A DNA stretch of 64,000 bases from Hysterangium stoloniferum (lineage: Eukaryota > Basidiomycota > Agaricomycetes > Hysterangiales > Hysterangiaceae): positions 248,001 through 312,000 of the forward strand of contig WHVD01000075.1 of the NCBI GenBank assembly GCA_015178975.1. Reading direction: 5' to 3'. Of the stretch, positions 21,855-33,084 are shown piece by piece. Position numbers and translations under genes: made by a program. Position 1 is the first letter of the stretch. Every line of letters starts with the position of its first letter. Under the pieces are notes generated by a model. The model worked only from the letters and a program-made list of their open reading frames with translations, was not told the DNA's origin and searched no databases.

Positions 21855-24800
21855 CTGAGCTCTGAAGATTCTGGCTCCACACACTGTTTTGTAGATACCA
21901 CCTTTGCCTCGAAACATAATCTGAAACTCCATTCTGTTCCCACAATTTCCTTGCGTCTGTTTGACAGCACTAGCAATACGGCAATTACCCAAGCCTGCGA
22001 CATGTTTATCCAGTTCCCTTGTGGAACATCCCAGAAGGTTACTTTTTTCGTAACACAGTTGGACTCTAGCTGTTCGGTAGTTCTTGGATACAACTGGCTC
22101 ACCCAATATAATCCGTTGATTGACTGGGTATTGGGCAGTATTAATTTCTGAATTCCCGACACTTCGGTTCCTCCTGCAGCGTCTCTTCCGGCCAACGCCT
22201 TTTTGGCATCAACGGCATGTCCAGCTTCTACCGAAACCTCCGTGCCTCCAAAAATCTCTCTCATCACCGCTTCGGCATTTGTTAGGGCGAGTAAACTGGA
22301 TGGTTCACAGTGTTTTTTGATCAGCTGAAAAGTTGATGAAGCATCTGGACGTTTTGCAACTCCAGAATTATCCAAGCTAAAAGCCGACCTGGAAGGAGTT
22401 CCTGAAAAATACCATGATTTCGCAGACATTTTCAGTAAGCAGAAAGCTGACAGGCTTGCAACACATAGGCCCTACGACCTAAAAATCAATATTGAGCCTG
22501 GTTCAAACCCTCTGTTAGGACCTATTTACCCATTATCCCAATCAGAACTTTCGTCTATTTGGGAGTTCCTGGATGAACATCTGTCGATAGGTTTTATCCG
22601 TCCCTCAAAGTCTCCGTATGGAGCACCCGTCCTTTTCGTCAGAAAGAAGGATGGCTCCCTTCAACTCTGTGTCGATTTCAGAGGATTAAATTCCATCACA
22701 CGGAAAGATAAGTATCCACTTCCACTTGTTACCGATTTACTCGATGCCCCACAGAAAGCTCGGATCTACACCAAAATAGACCTCAAACACGCCTATCATT
22801 TGGTCTGAATTGCTGAGGGCGATGAATGGAAAACTGCTTTTTGGACTCGCTATGGATCCTTTGAATGGTTGGTTATGCTGTTCGGCCTTACCAACGCTCC
22901 TTCCGCTTTTCAATGTTTTGTTAATGATATATTTTCTGACATGCTTGATGTATGTGTTATAGTCTATTTGGACGACATTTTGGTATTTTCTGAAGATCCC
23001 GCTCTTCACGATGAACAGGTCCATGAAGTCTTCCGAAGACTCCGTAAAAACGGTCTTTTCGCCAATGGTAAAAAATGTTACTTTGACATGGATTCTATTG
23101 AATACTTAGGTTTCATTATTGGACCTGATGGTCTCCGTATGGATGAAACCAAGGTTCAAGTTGTCCGTGACTGGCCCAAACCATGGAAGTCAAGGACATT
23201 CAGTCATTTTTAGGTTTTGCCAACTTTTACTGCCGTTTTATTCAGAACTACTCAGACATTACAGTCCTGCTCACTCGTCTTACCCATAAAACTCAACCAT
23301 GGGTCTTTGACGACAAATGCCACTCCGCCTTCCAGACTTTAAAAAATGCTTTCACTTCTGCCCCAATTCTTTCCCATTGGAAACCTGATGTCCCAATTAT
23401 TGTGGAAACCGATGCTTCCGATTATGCAATTGCCACGATTCTTTCCATTCAAGATTCCGACGGTGAAATTCATCTGGTCGCATTCCTCACTCAACTACGA
23501 TGTTCATGATAAGGAACTTTTGGCAATTTTTGAAGCTTTCAAACATTGGCGCCATTATCTCGAAGGTTCCGCAACTCCCGTTGATGTTGTTACCGATCAC
23601 AAAAATCTCAAATATTTTCTACCACTAAACTTTTAACCCACCGGCAGGCCCGCTGGTCTGAATTCCTTTCCGCTTTCAACATGATTATCCATTTCTGACC
23701 TGGACGTCTTGGTGGAAAACCAGATGCCATGACTCGACGATGGGACGTCTATCCTAAAGAGGGGGAAAGTAACTATGCCATTGTTAATCCGCATAACTTG
23801 AAACCAGTTTTTACAACACAACAACTTTCCGCATCTATTTGAGCGACTTCCCTCTACTATCCAATTATGCGTAGCATCATGATTATGGACATTGAGCAAT
23901 TACATCAAGATATCCTTTCTGCACTCACTTCCAATCCGGTTCTCAAACCACACCTAGAAGTTCCTGACAATCCCGACCAACCCCGATGGTCACAAGACTC
24001 TCAAAGTTTTATCCATCTCGATGGATGTATCTATGTTCCAGATTCCAACAATCTTTGACTCCACATACTTCAGTATAAACATGATCATCCAATCTCCGGA
24101 CATTATGGCATTAACAATACTCTTGGTTTAATCCGTAGAGAATACACTTGGCCCAACCTCCGAGATTTCATAACCCAGTTCTGTAAGTCATGCACCACCT
24201 GCTTATGCTCTAAGACCCAGAGGTATAAGCTGTACGGCCTTCTCAAGCAACTCCCGATACCAGAAAAACCCTGGAACTCAATTTCCATGGATTTTATTGA
24301 ACAACTCCCGACTTCCGAAGGCTTTACATCCATTCTAGTTGTTGTGGATCAATTCTCGAAACAAGGCATTTTCATACCTCATGATACAATCACATCCTTA
24401 CAATTAGCGGAACTTTTCATTATTCATGTATTTTCCAAACACAAAGTTCCATCTCATGTAACTTCCGATCGAGGCTCCAAGTTTGTCTCCCATTTCTTCC
24501 AGGCCCTCGGAAAAGCCCTCGACATGAAACTACACTTCACCTCAGGATATCACCTGGAAGGTGATGGACAAACGGAACATGTAAATCAAACATTGGAACA
24601 ATATCTCCGCATCTATTGCAATTATCAACAGGACAACTGGAAATCCCTTCTTCCGATCACAGAATTTGCCTACAATAACTCTCCAAATCCAACTACCGGC
24701 GTATCTCCTTTCTCCGCCAACAAAGGCTATAATCTGAATCTCACTGTACATTCTGAACGAGATTTGGCTTCTGTCCGTGCTCAAGAATTTATTACCGACC

Positions 24801-25366
24801 TCGACGAATTACATCAAGAACTTCGGAAAGCTATTTCTTCCGCACAGGAATATTATCAACGTTCCGCAGACAAAAACAGGATCCTGCCTCCTAATTTTAA
24901 AATCGGTGATCAGGTTTTTGTAAAAGCTCAATTCTTCCATACTACCCGACCTTCTAAAAAACTCGCTGAGAAATTCTTAGGCCCTTTTGAAATCATAGCA
25001 CAAGCCGGTTCACTCTCATGGACTCTCCGACTTCCCGATAGTATGCGAGCAGTTCATCCCGTTTTCCACGTTTCCATGTTAGAACCCTGTGTTCTTAACA
25101 AAATCCCGGAATGTATTCAACCTCCGTCCCCTCCGGTCATCATTGACGGAGAACCCGAATTTGAAGTTTCCGAAATTTTGGATTCTAAAATCGACAATCG
25201 CCGACATACTTGTAAATTGCTCTATTTAGTCAAATGGGCAGGTTATGAAGGTACTGACGAGGAAACTTCATGGATATTGGCCACGGAACTCGGACATGCT
25301 ATGGAAATTGTTACTGATTTCCACACAGCTTATCCAAGCAAACCCAGACCTTTATCATCACTCTGA
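21855..25366 (+). pseudogene. Pol of element A: protease, RT, RNase H, integrase, chromodomain
   Basis: Protease: [10 protein letters not shown] near 21862-21890 and VVLGYNWL near 22080. Reverse transcriptase at about 22330-23180: YGAPVLFVRKKDGSLQLCVD, then [11 protein letters not shown] and the catalytic YLDDILVF near 22966. RNase H at about 23395-23640: [17 protein letters not shown] and [10 protein letters not shown]. Integrase: H2C2 finger HDHPISGHYG...CKSCTTC at 24080-24210 and a D,D-E core with MDFI, TSDRGSKF and GDGQTEHVNQ (24285-24600). A C-terminal chromodomain ([18 protein letters not shown]) lies near 25220-25280. Chromodomains in this lineage target integration to chromatin. Several stops (for example after HAYHLV, after IIHF and after DSNNL) sit where element C or the family has arginine, which fits CGA-to-TGA mutation. 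The open 359-codon stretch 24287-25366 is the integrase C-terminal half. Confidence 0.93.
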
Positions 25367-25461
25367 CCATTCCCATTTTCTTTCTGTTCAGCTTCCAACA
25401 CTTCCGTTACTTCCGATATCACACTCGTTTTGAAATCATACAAGTCAAAATTTATTTGCAT

Positions 25462-26525
25462 CTATTTTAAAGTCTCTGACACCCCGAATCCTCCTTCCAT
25501 TTCTACTCCCATATCATCCGCAATCTCCGCACTTTCCACCATATCCTGTACCTCTTCATCTTCACTTTCCAGCCCATTTCCTGACTCCCACCTTTTCTCA
25601 ACACATTCTGCCAATGGATCATTAGGCTGTTCCCGTGCCTTATCGGAAAATCTCTCAGAAACTGCGATAATACCGATGCTAACCATTACCTTCTCCAGGA
25701 ATTCGTTTTGCCTCCAGAAGCTTTGGATCAATGAATGGAAACCTTTTTCCTGGATCTCATTATGGCGATCTAGTGTATCCCGCATTTTCATGACTTCCGT
25801 TCCGATAAAGACTAACACGTCAACAGTGTCCTTGAGGAGCTCCATGCCCATACTGTCCATTTTCGGGACCTCAGTTTCCGCAGCTTTGGCCGCTCCCGAA
25901 CTTTCCACATCGTTAGTTTTCTGAGGCTTCTCACCTTTTGGAACCCTTTGTGAGGCGAGAGTGCACGGAAGTTTAAGAACCACGCAGGGATAGCAAGTTC
26001 CACCCCATTTTACCTTCTGTTTCCAACACGTCATATTCCATATGGAACATTGATAACACAGATTTTCATGGACCACTTCCATCCGTTCCGGAGCCTTGAC
26101 CTTTGGCTTCTGTTTCGGAAGTTAATCAAATACCGGCCTTTTTGTAGATGCACTTACTTTAGGACTCGAAGGTCCAGCCTCTCCCTCTACCTCCACCTCC
26201 ACAGCTTTTCGCTGTACCCAATATTTATCGATTGGAACCATGGAAACTTATGGATTTCACTTACCTTTCCTTCCCTTATCTCCTCACATTTTTTCGCGAC
26301 CTCTGACTCACGCTGTAACCTTTCTGCCTCTTCCTTCTTTTTCTGAGCCTTCGCTGTTTTCCGGATCCACGCTTCTTTCTCCACCTTTGCCCGCTCCAAC
26401 TCCTGTTTTTCCGCCTCTTCCGCATCTTTCAACTCCTGCATTAATGCCTTTTCCTCCTCCTCCTGTCGTCACCTCAACTCCTCCATCCTTTGTCGTTTTT
26501 GTTGAAGTTCTGCAACCTTCGACAT
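25462..26525 (-). pseudogene. Antisense accessory gene of element A: coiled coil + six-cysteine zinc-cluster-like protein
   Basis: A spliced gene on the minus strand converges on pol, with its stop 96 bp from the pol stop. Exons are 26525-26265 (87 codons), 26211-26158 (18 codons) and 26109-25462 (216 codons with stop). Introns are 53 and 48 nt with GTAAGT donors and CAG acceptors, all phase 0, giving about 320 residues. Exon 1 is a charged helix (KVEKEAWIRKTAKAQKKKEE). Exon 2 reads RKAVEVEVEGEAG. Exon 3 opens with a C-X2-C-X6-C-X10-C-X2-C-X6-C module (CYQCSIWNMTC...CYPCVVLKLPC), the spacing of Gal4-type Zn2Cys6 clusters. A long helical segment and an acidic tail follow (ESEDEEVQDMVESAE). One TGA in exon 1 (26471-26469) breaks it. 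A minus-strand TATAAAAA lies near 26652-26646. The homologue in element C has the same plan. The function is unknown; a DNA- or RNA-binding regulator of the element is my inference. Confidence 0.7.
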
Positions 26526-26781
26526 TTTTTGAAGTACGGCAATTTCGGTATCTGAATCTTCCGGGGTAGTGATGAATAGAGGCCGATGAATCAACATACA
26601 AGTTGTGGATAAAGAAACAAAAACATTAATTCAAATATTTGGAGGTTTTTATACTCAGAACATCAGCTGAAACTCTCACCTCCAGAATTGCGTAAATTTC
26701 ACGACACATAATAATCAGCCGTCACTTCAATCACTCAGTACCTAATCGCCTCTATGGGATTTCAGCCTAACAGGGGGGTAC

Positions 26782-27325
26782 TGTTACGACCCATTCCCGG
26801 ATGTTTCAATATCTGACTTCCGATCTCCGACTACGGAACATCATAGTTACCATATCATCCGCATTCTTCCCTTGTTCCACATTTGGTAATTTGTCCGTTG
26901 ACAAGTATTCACTCGTTTGTTTGTTATATTCCTGTTTCGGAATATTGTCCCCCTAATATGTCTTATTGTATTTCCGTTTTAAGAAGACTTCCATTTCCAT
27001 CTTATTATGGTCTTAGTTTGTAGTACAATAACGAGTAGACTTATATTAGTTTCTGCGAATTTGTACTTTACCTTAGATCTGATATCGACTGAGTTTCTTA
27101 TTCCTCCTCCCATCTTTCTGTACACTCAATATTTGGAACTCTTCGGAACTCTGAATATCCATATCTTCCATCGTAAGCCTTACTTCTGAAATTAAGGACT
27201 TAGAACGTTTGTGTAGAGGTGCAGCACATAAGCTGAAGCCGACATCCTGACCCTATCTGATAGTTCCCGACTTCCCGGTGACTTTCCGATAGTTCCGGAA
27301 TAAGTTTCTGACATGGCACTTAACA
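26782..27325 (+). repeat. 3' LTR of element A
   Basis: 544 bp, the same limits as the 5' LTR, preceded by the G-rich tract CAGGGGGGTAC. It keeps AGATCTGATAT, so the self-priming complement is conserved in both LTRs. Confidence 0.93.
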
Positions 27326-27724
27326 ATAGTCTGGCAGATGTTGTACATACAATCCAGTCAGAAAATCAGCTTAGATTCCCCCCAGTAATCTAATACATTT
27401 TCCGCTCTAAACTCCTACTTGAATTACACTGCTCATGCTAGTCAGAGCCCACGGGCTCCAGCGCATCTATCTCTCTTATTTATCTTGACTCCCGATCTCT
27501 CAACCCACAACCTCCAACCTACAACCCCTCGACCCACAAACCCTGCCCGGACTCCCTGGGATTCCTGTCCGCCTGTCTGAAATTGGACAACACGATCTCG
27601 CAAGGGTGCAGCCTATAAGCTGAAGCCAAGTCCTACCGGATATTCCATGGGTTTCTCCGGAAACCTGCCGTGTACGTACCCTAACAGCTCTTGAAAATGA
27701 ATAGTATATACAGAAAACCTTTTA

Positions 27725-27755
27725 TTAGGGGTTAGGGTTAGGGTTAGGGTTAGGG
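27725..27755 (+). repeat. Interstitial telomere-like TTAGGG run
   Basis: Four perfect TTAGGG units (27732-27755) follow an imperfect TTAGGGG. X2 has three perfect units at 35464-35481. They lie between the two solo LTRs. TTAGGG is the usual telomere repeat of filamentous fungi. Confidence 0.9.
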
Positions 27756-27834
27756 TCTTGCTATGCCTCTACATGTTAGGACAACACTAACAAGGTTACC
27801 AAAACACAAAGAGGAAACAAGAGATAAGACAAAG

Positions 27835-28581
27835 TGTTAAGAGTCATGCATGGAGCTTATTGGAGGGTTTCTGGAGAAACCTGCAGGAAAGCAGGTAGGA
27901 CTTGGCTTCAGCTTATAGACTGCACCCTTGCAAGATCATCTTGTCCAATTTCAAATGGGCAGATGGGAATCCCGGGGAGTCCAGGAGGGGCTCGTGGGTT
28001 GAGAGGTCAGGGAGTTGAGATAGATAGGTTGGTGAGTGATAGATGGGTCAGAGCCCATGGGCTCCCACGAGTAAGAGCAGTGTGTTTCAAAGAGGAGAAT
28101 AGAGCAGAAAATATACTAAGATTACTGGGGAGAATCTAAGCTGACTTTCTGACTGGATTGTACATATGTACAACATCTGCCAGACTATATAGACTGTAGA
28201 ATGAATAACATACCAAATCCAGTAATAATGAAAACTTAAACTAGCAAACATGAAACGAGATAAATAAACACCAAACTTGGTGTTAGGAATGGGATGGAAC
28301 AGAGTGGAGTCCAAATTGTGACAGATCGTAAAACCATAATGGGAATGGGGCGGGAGTGGAGTCCAAATTATAACAGGTCATTTGACCATAATGGGAATGG
28401 GGCTCAGTTAGAGAGCTGTCGGGTTTTCTGAGTGGGATCCAGTGACTGGTGTGTGGGACAGGGTTGGAGATATACAGGGGCAGAGTCCAGTGGGTATTCC
28501 AGTGACTGATACATGAAGTAATGAAGGTTGAGCATGGACAGGTCTGACGTATGGAGTCCGGTGGGTTTTCCAGTCATAACA
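27835..28581 (-). mobile_element. Family-2 solo LTR, minus strand (747 bp)
   Basis: The reverse complement of a family-2 LTR: it starts TGTTAAGAGTC on the plus strand and ends CCAGTCATAACA. It is flanked by the 5-bp duplication CAAAG (27830-27834, 28582-28586). The X2 copy is 35561-36307 with the same duplication. CpG-poor and therefore old; inserted before X duplicated. Confidence 0.9.
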
Positions 28582-29406
28582 CAAAGATGCAGAATAGAGG
28601 AAGAGAGGTTTTAGTGACTTAAGAATATCACACTTGTGTTTAGCAGAAATCCTAAGAGATTGAAATTGGGGTCTAGTTATATACATCCTGAAGTAGGTAT
28701 GTATACTAAAGAAAAATCTAAATAAAGTTTAAACTTAATATTTTGAACATGTATATCACATGACATGTGACATGTGACAAAATAAACTAAACTAAAATAA
28801 AATAAACACAAATTTAAACAGAGATAAAAAGACAAGAAAAATATTCAGAGCCCTGACACTAAGTCTCTTTATAGATCAGCTTGGGTGTTAGAATAAGGAA
28901 ACCTACCAAGACCCAGAACTCATCCTATATGCACTCAACCCTCTATATCATATGAACCACTCACCAGACTCTGACTGGACACTCCAGACCTGTCAGAGGA
29001 CTTTCTGTCACAGACCCCAGGGAGTACCATTTCCTCATCTTATTGAAGTCCCTGAGTCTACAGTCCGACCCCATGCCTTTTGTCACTTTCCCTCTCCTTG
29101 TGGATATCAACTACTCTGGCTAATACATATCTCTGAGGAGTAGGTGACTAACTTCAGGAGCTTGTAGCACTAGTGTTCCATTGTGGGAAGGGCCCCTGTT
29201 CTGTATTAGGTAGAGTAACTATTTTTGGACTACTGAATGCCTATGGGTCACACCTTGCAGGGGGAATTCCTTAGACTGTTTCTCTTCAGATTCTCTCCTC
29301 CTAGGTGAGTTAGGTAGTTGTTTGTATATATGTATAGCAGTTCTAATATAACTTTGGATTCCTTCCTGCTAGCCTAGTGTGAATACTATTGGTAGCAGAG
29401 GTTGGC
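28582..29406. other. AT-rich non-coding stretch of X1
   Basis: Matches 36308-37129. It contains AAATAAA-rich runs near 28780-28830. Short frames (for example 28952-29143) start at ATG but show no domain and are not credible genes. Confidence 0.5.
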
Positions 29407-30065
29407 TGTTATGACTGGAATTCCCACCAGACTCTGGGCATTAACTTATACGCACCTGCACCCTACATGCACCAATTATCAGTTTACCGGAATACCTGCT
29501 GGACTCTGTACATCAGACCTGTCCACACTTGACCTTCATTACTTCATGTATCAGTCACTGGAATACCCACTGGACTCTGTCCCTGTCTATCTCCAACCCT
29601 GCCTGTCCCATGCACCAGTCACCGGAACCCACTTGGAAAACCCAACAGCTCTCTAACTGAGCCCAGTTCCCATTATGGTCAAATGACCTGTCATGATTCA
29701 GACTCCACTCTGCTCTGTTCCATTCCTAACACCAAGTTTGGTGTTTATTTATCTTCTTTTATGTTTGCTAGTTTAGTTTTCATTATTACTGGATTTGGTA
29801 TGTTATATTCCACAGTCTATATAGTCTGGCAGATGTTGTACATACAATCCAGTCAGAAAATCAGCTTAGATTCTCCCCAGTAATCTTAGTATATTTTCCA
29901 CTCTAAACTCCTCTTTGAAACACACCACTCTTACTTGTTGGAGCCCATGGGCTCTGACCCATCTATCACTTGACCTCTGACTTATCTATCTCAACTCCCC
30001 AACCTCTCAACCCACAGACCCCACCCGGACTCCCTGGGATTCCCATCCACCTGTTTGAAATTGGA
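29407..30065 (+). mobile_element. Truncated family-2 LTR at the X1 / element C junction
   Basis: Starts TGTTATGACTGG like the LTR at 37130-37890. It stops within GTTTGAAATTGGAC, where the full LTR would continue ACAAGATGATC. At 30066 the sequence switches directly to RNase H of element C. This LTR is CpG-depleted while element C is not, so the two were not one element and a deletion joined them. Confidence 0.8.
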
Positions 30066-31881
30066 CTATTTGGAAGGTTCAGGAGCTCCTATTGACGTTG
30101 TAACAGATCACAAAAACTTGGAATACTTTTCTACCACAAAACTCTTGACCCATCGGCAGGCCCGCTGGTCTGAATATCTCTCCGCCTTCAACATGATTAT
30201 CCGTTTTTGACCTGGCCGTCTCGGCGGCAAACCCGACGCTTTAACTAGACGATGGGACGTCTATCCTAAAGAGGGGAGCAACGACTATGCAACGGTAAAT
30301 CCGCACAACCTGAAACCTATTTTCACGAATCAACAACTTACCGCATCGGTCCGTGCAACTTTCCTCGTCAATCCCATTGTCCGTGGAATTATCATTATGG
30401 ATATCGAGAAGTTACATCAAGATATTCTATCGGCAATTCCCCTAGACCCAATTACTAAAGCTCATCTGGACAATCCCGTGGACCCCGATCAACCTCGGTG
30501 GTCTCTTGATCAACATGGTTTCATTAGACTTGACGATCATATCTATGTACCGGACTCCGACGGCCTCCGCCTCAGGATCCTTCAATACAAACATGATCAT
30601 CCACTCTCAGGACATTTCGGGTACAACAAAACTCTATCATTAATAAGAAGAGAATATACTTGGCCCAGACTCCGTGGATTCATTAAGCACTATTGTAAAT
30701 CTTGCACTACTTGTCCCCACTCGAAATCTCAGCGACACAAGCCATACGGCCTTTTGAAACAACTCCCGGTACCGGAACACCCGTGGAATTCTATATCTAT
30801 GGATTTCATTGAACACCTACCGGATTCCGAAGGCTTTTCCGCTATTCTAGTCGTTGTTGACAGATTCTCAAAACAAGGTATATTCATCCCTACTTATGAT
30901 ACAATTACGTCCATGCAGTTAGCGGAACTTTTCATTATCCACGTATTTTCCAAGCACGGAGTTCCATCCCACGTGACTTCCAATAGAGGATCAGAGTTCG
31001 TATCTCACTTCTTTAGATCCCTCGGAAAATCCTTGGACATGACGTTACATTTCACGTCCAGACATCACCCAGAAGGCGACGGACAAACCGAACGTGTCAA
31101 CCAGACATTGGAACAATACCTCCGCGTATATTGCAACTACCAACAGGACAATTGGAAATCCTTGTTACCACTTGCAGAGTTTGCTTACAACAATGCACCC
31201 TCGGCCACTACTGGCGTTTCCCCGTTCTTTGCAAATAAAGGATATAATCCAAACATTACAGTACATCCAGAACGAAATCTCGCCTCTGCTCGCGCTCAAG
31301 AGTTCACCACGGACCTCCACGAGCTCCACGAGGAACTCCGGACTGCAATATTGTCCGTCCAAGAGCAATACCAACATTCAGTGGACAAACACCGGATCCC
31401 GCCACCCAACTTCAAGATTGGCGACTGTGTTTATGTCAAAGCTCAATTCTTCCGGACTACCCGTCCATCAAAGAAGCTTGCTGAAAAATATTTAGGTCCC
31501 TTTGAAATTATCGCACAAGTAGGTTCAGTTTCTTGGACACTACGGCTTCCGGATAGCATGCGCGCGGTACACCCAGTATTTCATGTCTCTATGCTAGAAC
31601 CTTGTACTGCTAACACTATCCCGGATCGCGTGCAATCTCCGCCTCCTCCTGTCGTCATTGACGGAGAACCCAAGTTTGAAATCTCGCAGATTTTAGATTC
31701 AAAAATTGACAAGCGTCGATGCACTTGTAAACTGCTTTACTTGGTCAAGTGGGCGGGTTACGAGGGCACCGATGAAGAAACCTCATGGATTTTGGCCACG
31801 GAACTCGGTAATGCCACGGAAATCGTTACTGACTTTCATACAGCTTACCCACTCAAACCTGGACCATTATCGTCTCTCTGA
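30066..31881 (+). CDS. Element C pol fragment: RNase H end, integrase, chromodomain
   Basis: Begins within RNase H ([17 protein letters not shown]) and continues [15 protein letters not shown], a TGA at 30208-30210, and then an open frame to 31881. From 30397 there are 494 codons without a stop. H2C2 finger: [10 protein letters not shown]...CKSCTTC. Integrase D,D-E core: [18 protein letters not shown] (Asn in place of the second catalytic Asp) and [10 protein letters not shown]. The chromodomain ([18 protein letters not shown]) lies near 31735-31800. The gag, protease and reverse transcriptase halves are missing. CpG content is much higher than in the X blocks, so this is a younger insertion. 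It is close kin to pol of element A but clearly distinct. The Asp-to-Asn change and the lost 5' half make it non-autonomous. Confidence 0.9.
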
Positions 31882-32086
31882 CCGCACCCCGCAGACCCCG
31901 TGTTACGTTTGGACTCATTTTCACTATTCCCTGTCGCCCTATGTCTCTCTTTGCTTTTACAGGTTCTGACATGTCAAGTCAAGTCTTTAAGCGGACTCTC
32001 CATGGACTTTGGCTTTGACTTTTATTTTTATGTTCTCTTTCACGCTTTACTTTATGTTCAATTACTTTCTATTTCTATGTTACTCT

Positions 32087-33084
32087 TCAGTCTACATTTA
32101 TGGGGCTATGTTTTTTCCCCGCTGCCTCAGCTACCTCCTCAGGGAGCTCCGCGACCTCCGCGGCAACCCCGTCCTCATCCGATCTGGCATCCTCGGAACT
32201 CCCAACTTGCGGCTCCTTATAGATATAGCCACCATACTCCGCCAGGAACTTCCAAAACTCCTCGCGAAGTCCGGACAGCTCCTTTGCCACCACAATTTGG
32301 ACCTTGTTGCTCTTCCGGAGCAACTCGTTTTGGGCCTCGATGCCCTCGGTGATCCGTCCAAGGACTTCGTCCAAGGACTTCGTCCAACCCAGACAACCCG
32401 TCCGTCCCGCTTACGTCTCACGCCCCGGATCCCGTGGCCTGCTCGTGCACAAGCGAGCACCTCGCCTTGAGGTGCGCGCATTGGTAACACCCCGGACCCC
32501 GACCGGACTTTCGATTGCACTCCGTGTTCCAGTCGTTACAACCAGAACACCACGGCTCGTTCCGCGTTGGTAGTCGGACTGGTGCCGCCTTCCTTGCCTT
32601 CTGTTGATATGGTCAGTTTTCATCGGTTATCCCACAGACATGAGGCCTAGCTTTTGGGGGCTCTCCGGCTCCCCCTCGGACTCCAACTCCACCTCTGTCG
32701 CTTTGCGCTGAAAATTACAAGTCAGTAAAGTTCGACAAGTTGAATATTGGGACTTACCTTTCCCGCAACAATGGCGGCCCTCTCCGCGGCCACCCAGGCT
32801 TTCTCTGCAGCCACCCGGGCGTTCTCCGTGGCCACTCGCGCAGCCTCCTCCGCCTCTCGTTCCCTCTCCTTCGCGGCCTCTTCCTCCGTGGCCAACGCTT
32901 CCTGGTACTCTCTGTCCAGGGCCTCCTCAGCCTCCCTCGCCTCTCTCTCCGCTGCTTCACGAAGCTGGCGCTGCTCTTCTCGCCACGCCAACAATTGGGC
33001 CGCCGTCCAAGGCGCCCGATACGGAGTGCCCATGGAGGGCCCTGCTATAGGCATTGGCTTGCGTGGTGTTGGTTTTGGTCCCAT
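32087..33084 (-). pseudogene. Antisense accessory gene of element C (homologue of 25462-26525)
   Basis: The layout matches element A: minus strand, between pol and the 3' LTR. Exon 1 is 33084-32758 (109 codons), starting MGPKPTPRKPMP and then an EAER/AREAEEA coiled coil. Intron 1 is 32757-32708 (50 nt, GTAAGT...CAG). Exon 2 starts RKATEVELESEGEPESP, the counterpart of RKAVEVEVEGEAG in A. The next donor is degraded and about 1 nt out of frame. Exon 3 has the six-cysteine module CSGCNDWNTEC...CYQCAHLKARC (CX2CX6CX9CX2CX6C), then a TGA and a 13-bp tandem duplication near 32355-32380 that shifts the frame, and finally a helical and acidic tail ending near 32087. A minus-strand TATATAAAA at 33134-33123 lies about 40 bp upstream of the ATG. 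The copy is broken but its architecture is conserved. Confidence 0.65.

Larger units (their letters stand above)
19899..27325 (+). mobile_element. Element A: full-length Ty3 chromovirus, 7427 bp
   Basis: Identical-length LTRs of 544 bp (19899-20442 and 26782-27325; TGTTACGACCC...CACTTAACA) differ at about two dozen positions, mostly transitions at CpG. The target duplication is ATAGT (19894-19898, 27326-27330). The order is 5' LTR, self-priming PBS, gag, protease, reverse transcriptase, RNase H, H2C2/integrase, chromodomain, then an antisense gene, a polypurine tract (CAGGGGGGTAC) and the 3' LTR. The coding region is broken by frameshifts and CGA-to-TGA stops, so the copy is dead but structurally complete. 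It sits exactly between the TATA box and transcription start of a family-2 solo LTR, and X2 lacks it. Confidence 0.95.
19427..27686 (+). mobile_element. Family-2 solo LTR (828 bp) split by element A
   Basis: The LTR consists of 19427-19898 plus 27331-27686. It starts TGTTACAACTGG, ends GTACCCTAACA, and is flanked by the 5-bp duplication GCTCT (19422-19426, 27687-27691). The uninterrupted counterpart is 34549-35418. It has lost many CpGs compared with the family-2 LTR of element C (33285-34114). It contains the U5 box near 27608 (GCAGCCTATAAGCTGAAGCC). Confidence 0.9.
18936..30065. repeat. Duplicated block X1 (interrupted by element A)
   Basis: Without the 7.4-kb element A and its target duplication, this block is about 3.7 kb and matches X2 (34115-37788) from ATAGGAAAGTGCTGTGACA through to the middle of an LTR at 30065. 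It holds, in order, a non-coding lead, a 19-bp VNTR, a plus-strand solo LTR, a TTAGGG run, a minus-strand solo LTR, about 0.8 kb of AT-rich sequence and a truncated plus-strand LTR. It is CpG-poor compared with element C. No host gene is visible. Confidence 0.9.

Noticed and set aside
21346..22429. Minus-strand frames of 137-210 codons opposite gag/protease of element A
   Set aside because: Shadows of the sense coding sequence, without domains, splice signals or a counterpart elsewhere.
27725..27755. Chromosome end
   Set aside because: Only four units, internal, and duplicated with the flanking LTRs; not a terminal telomere.
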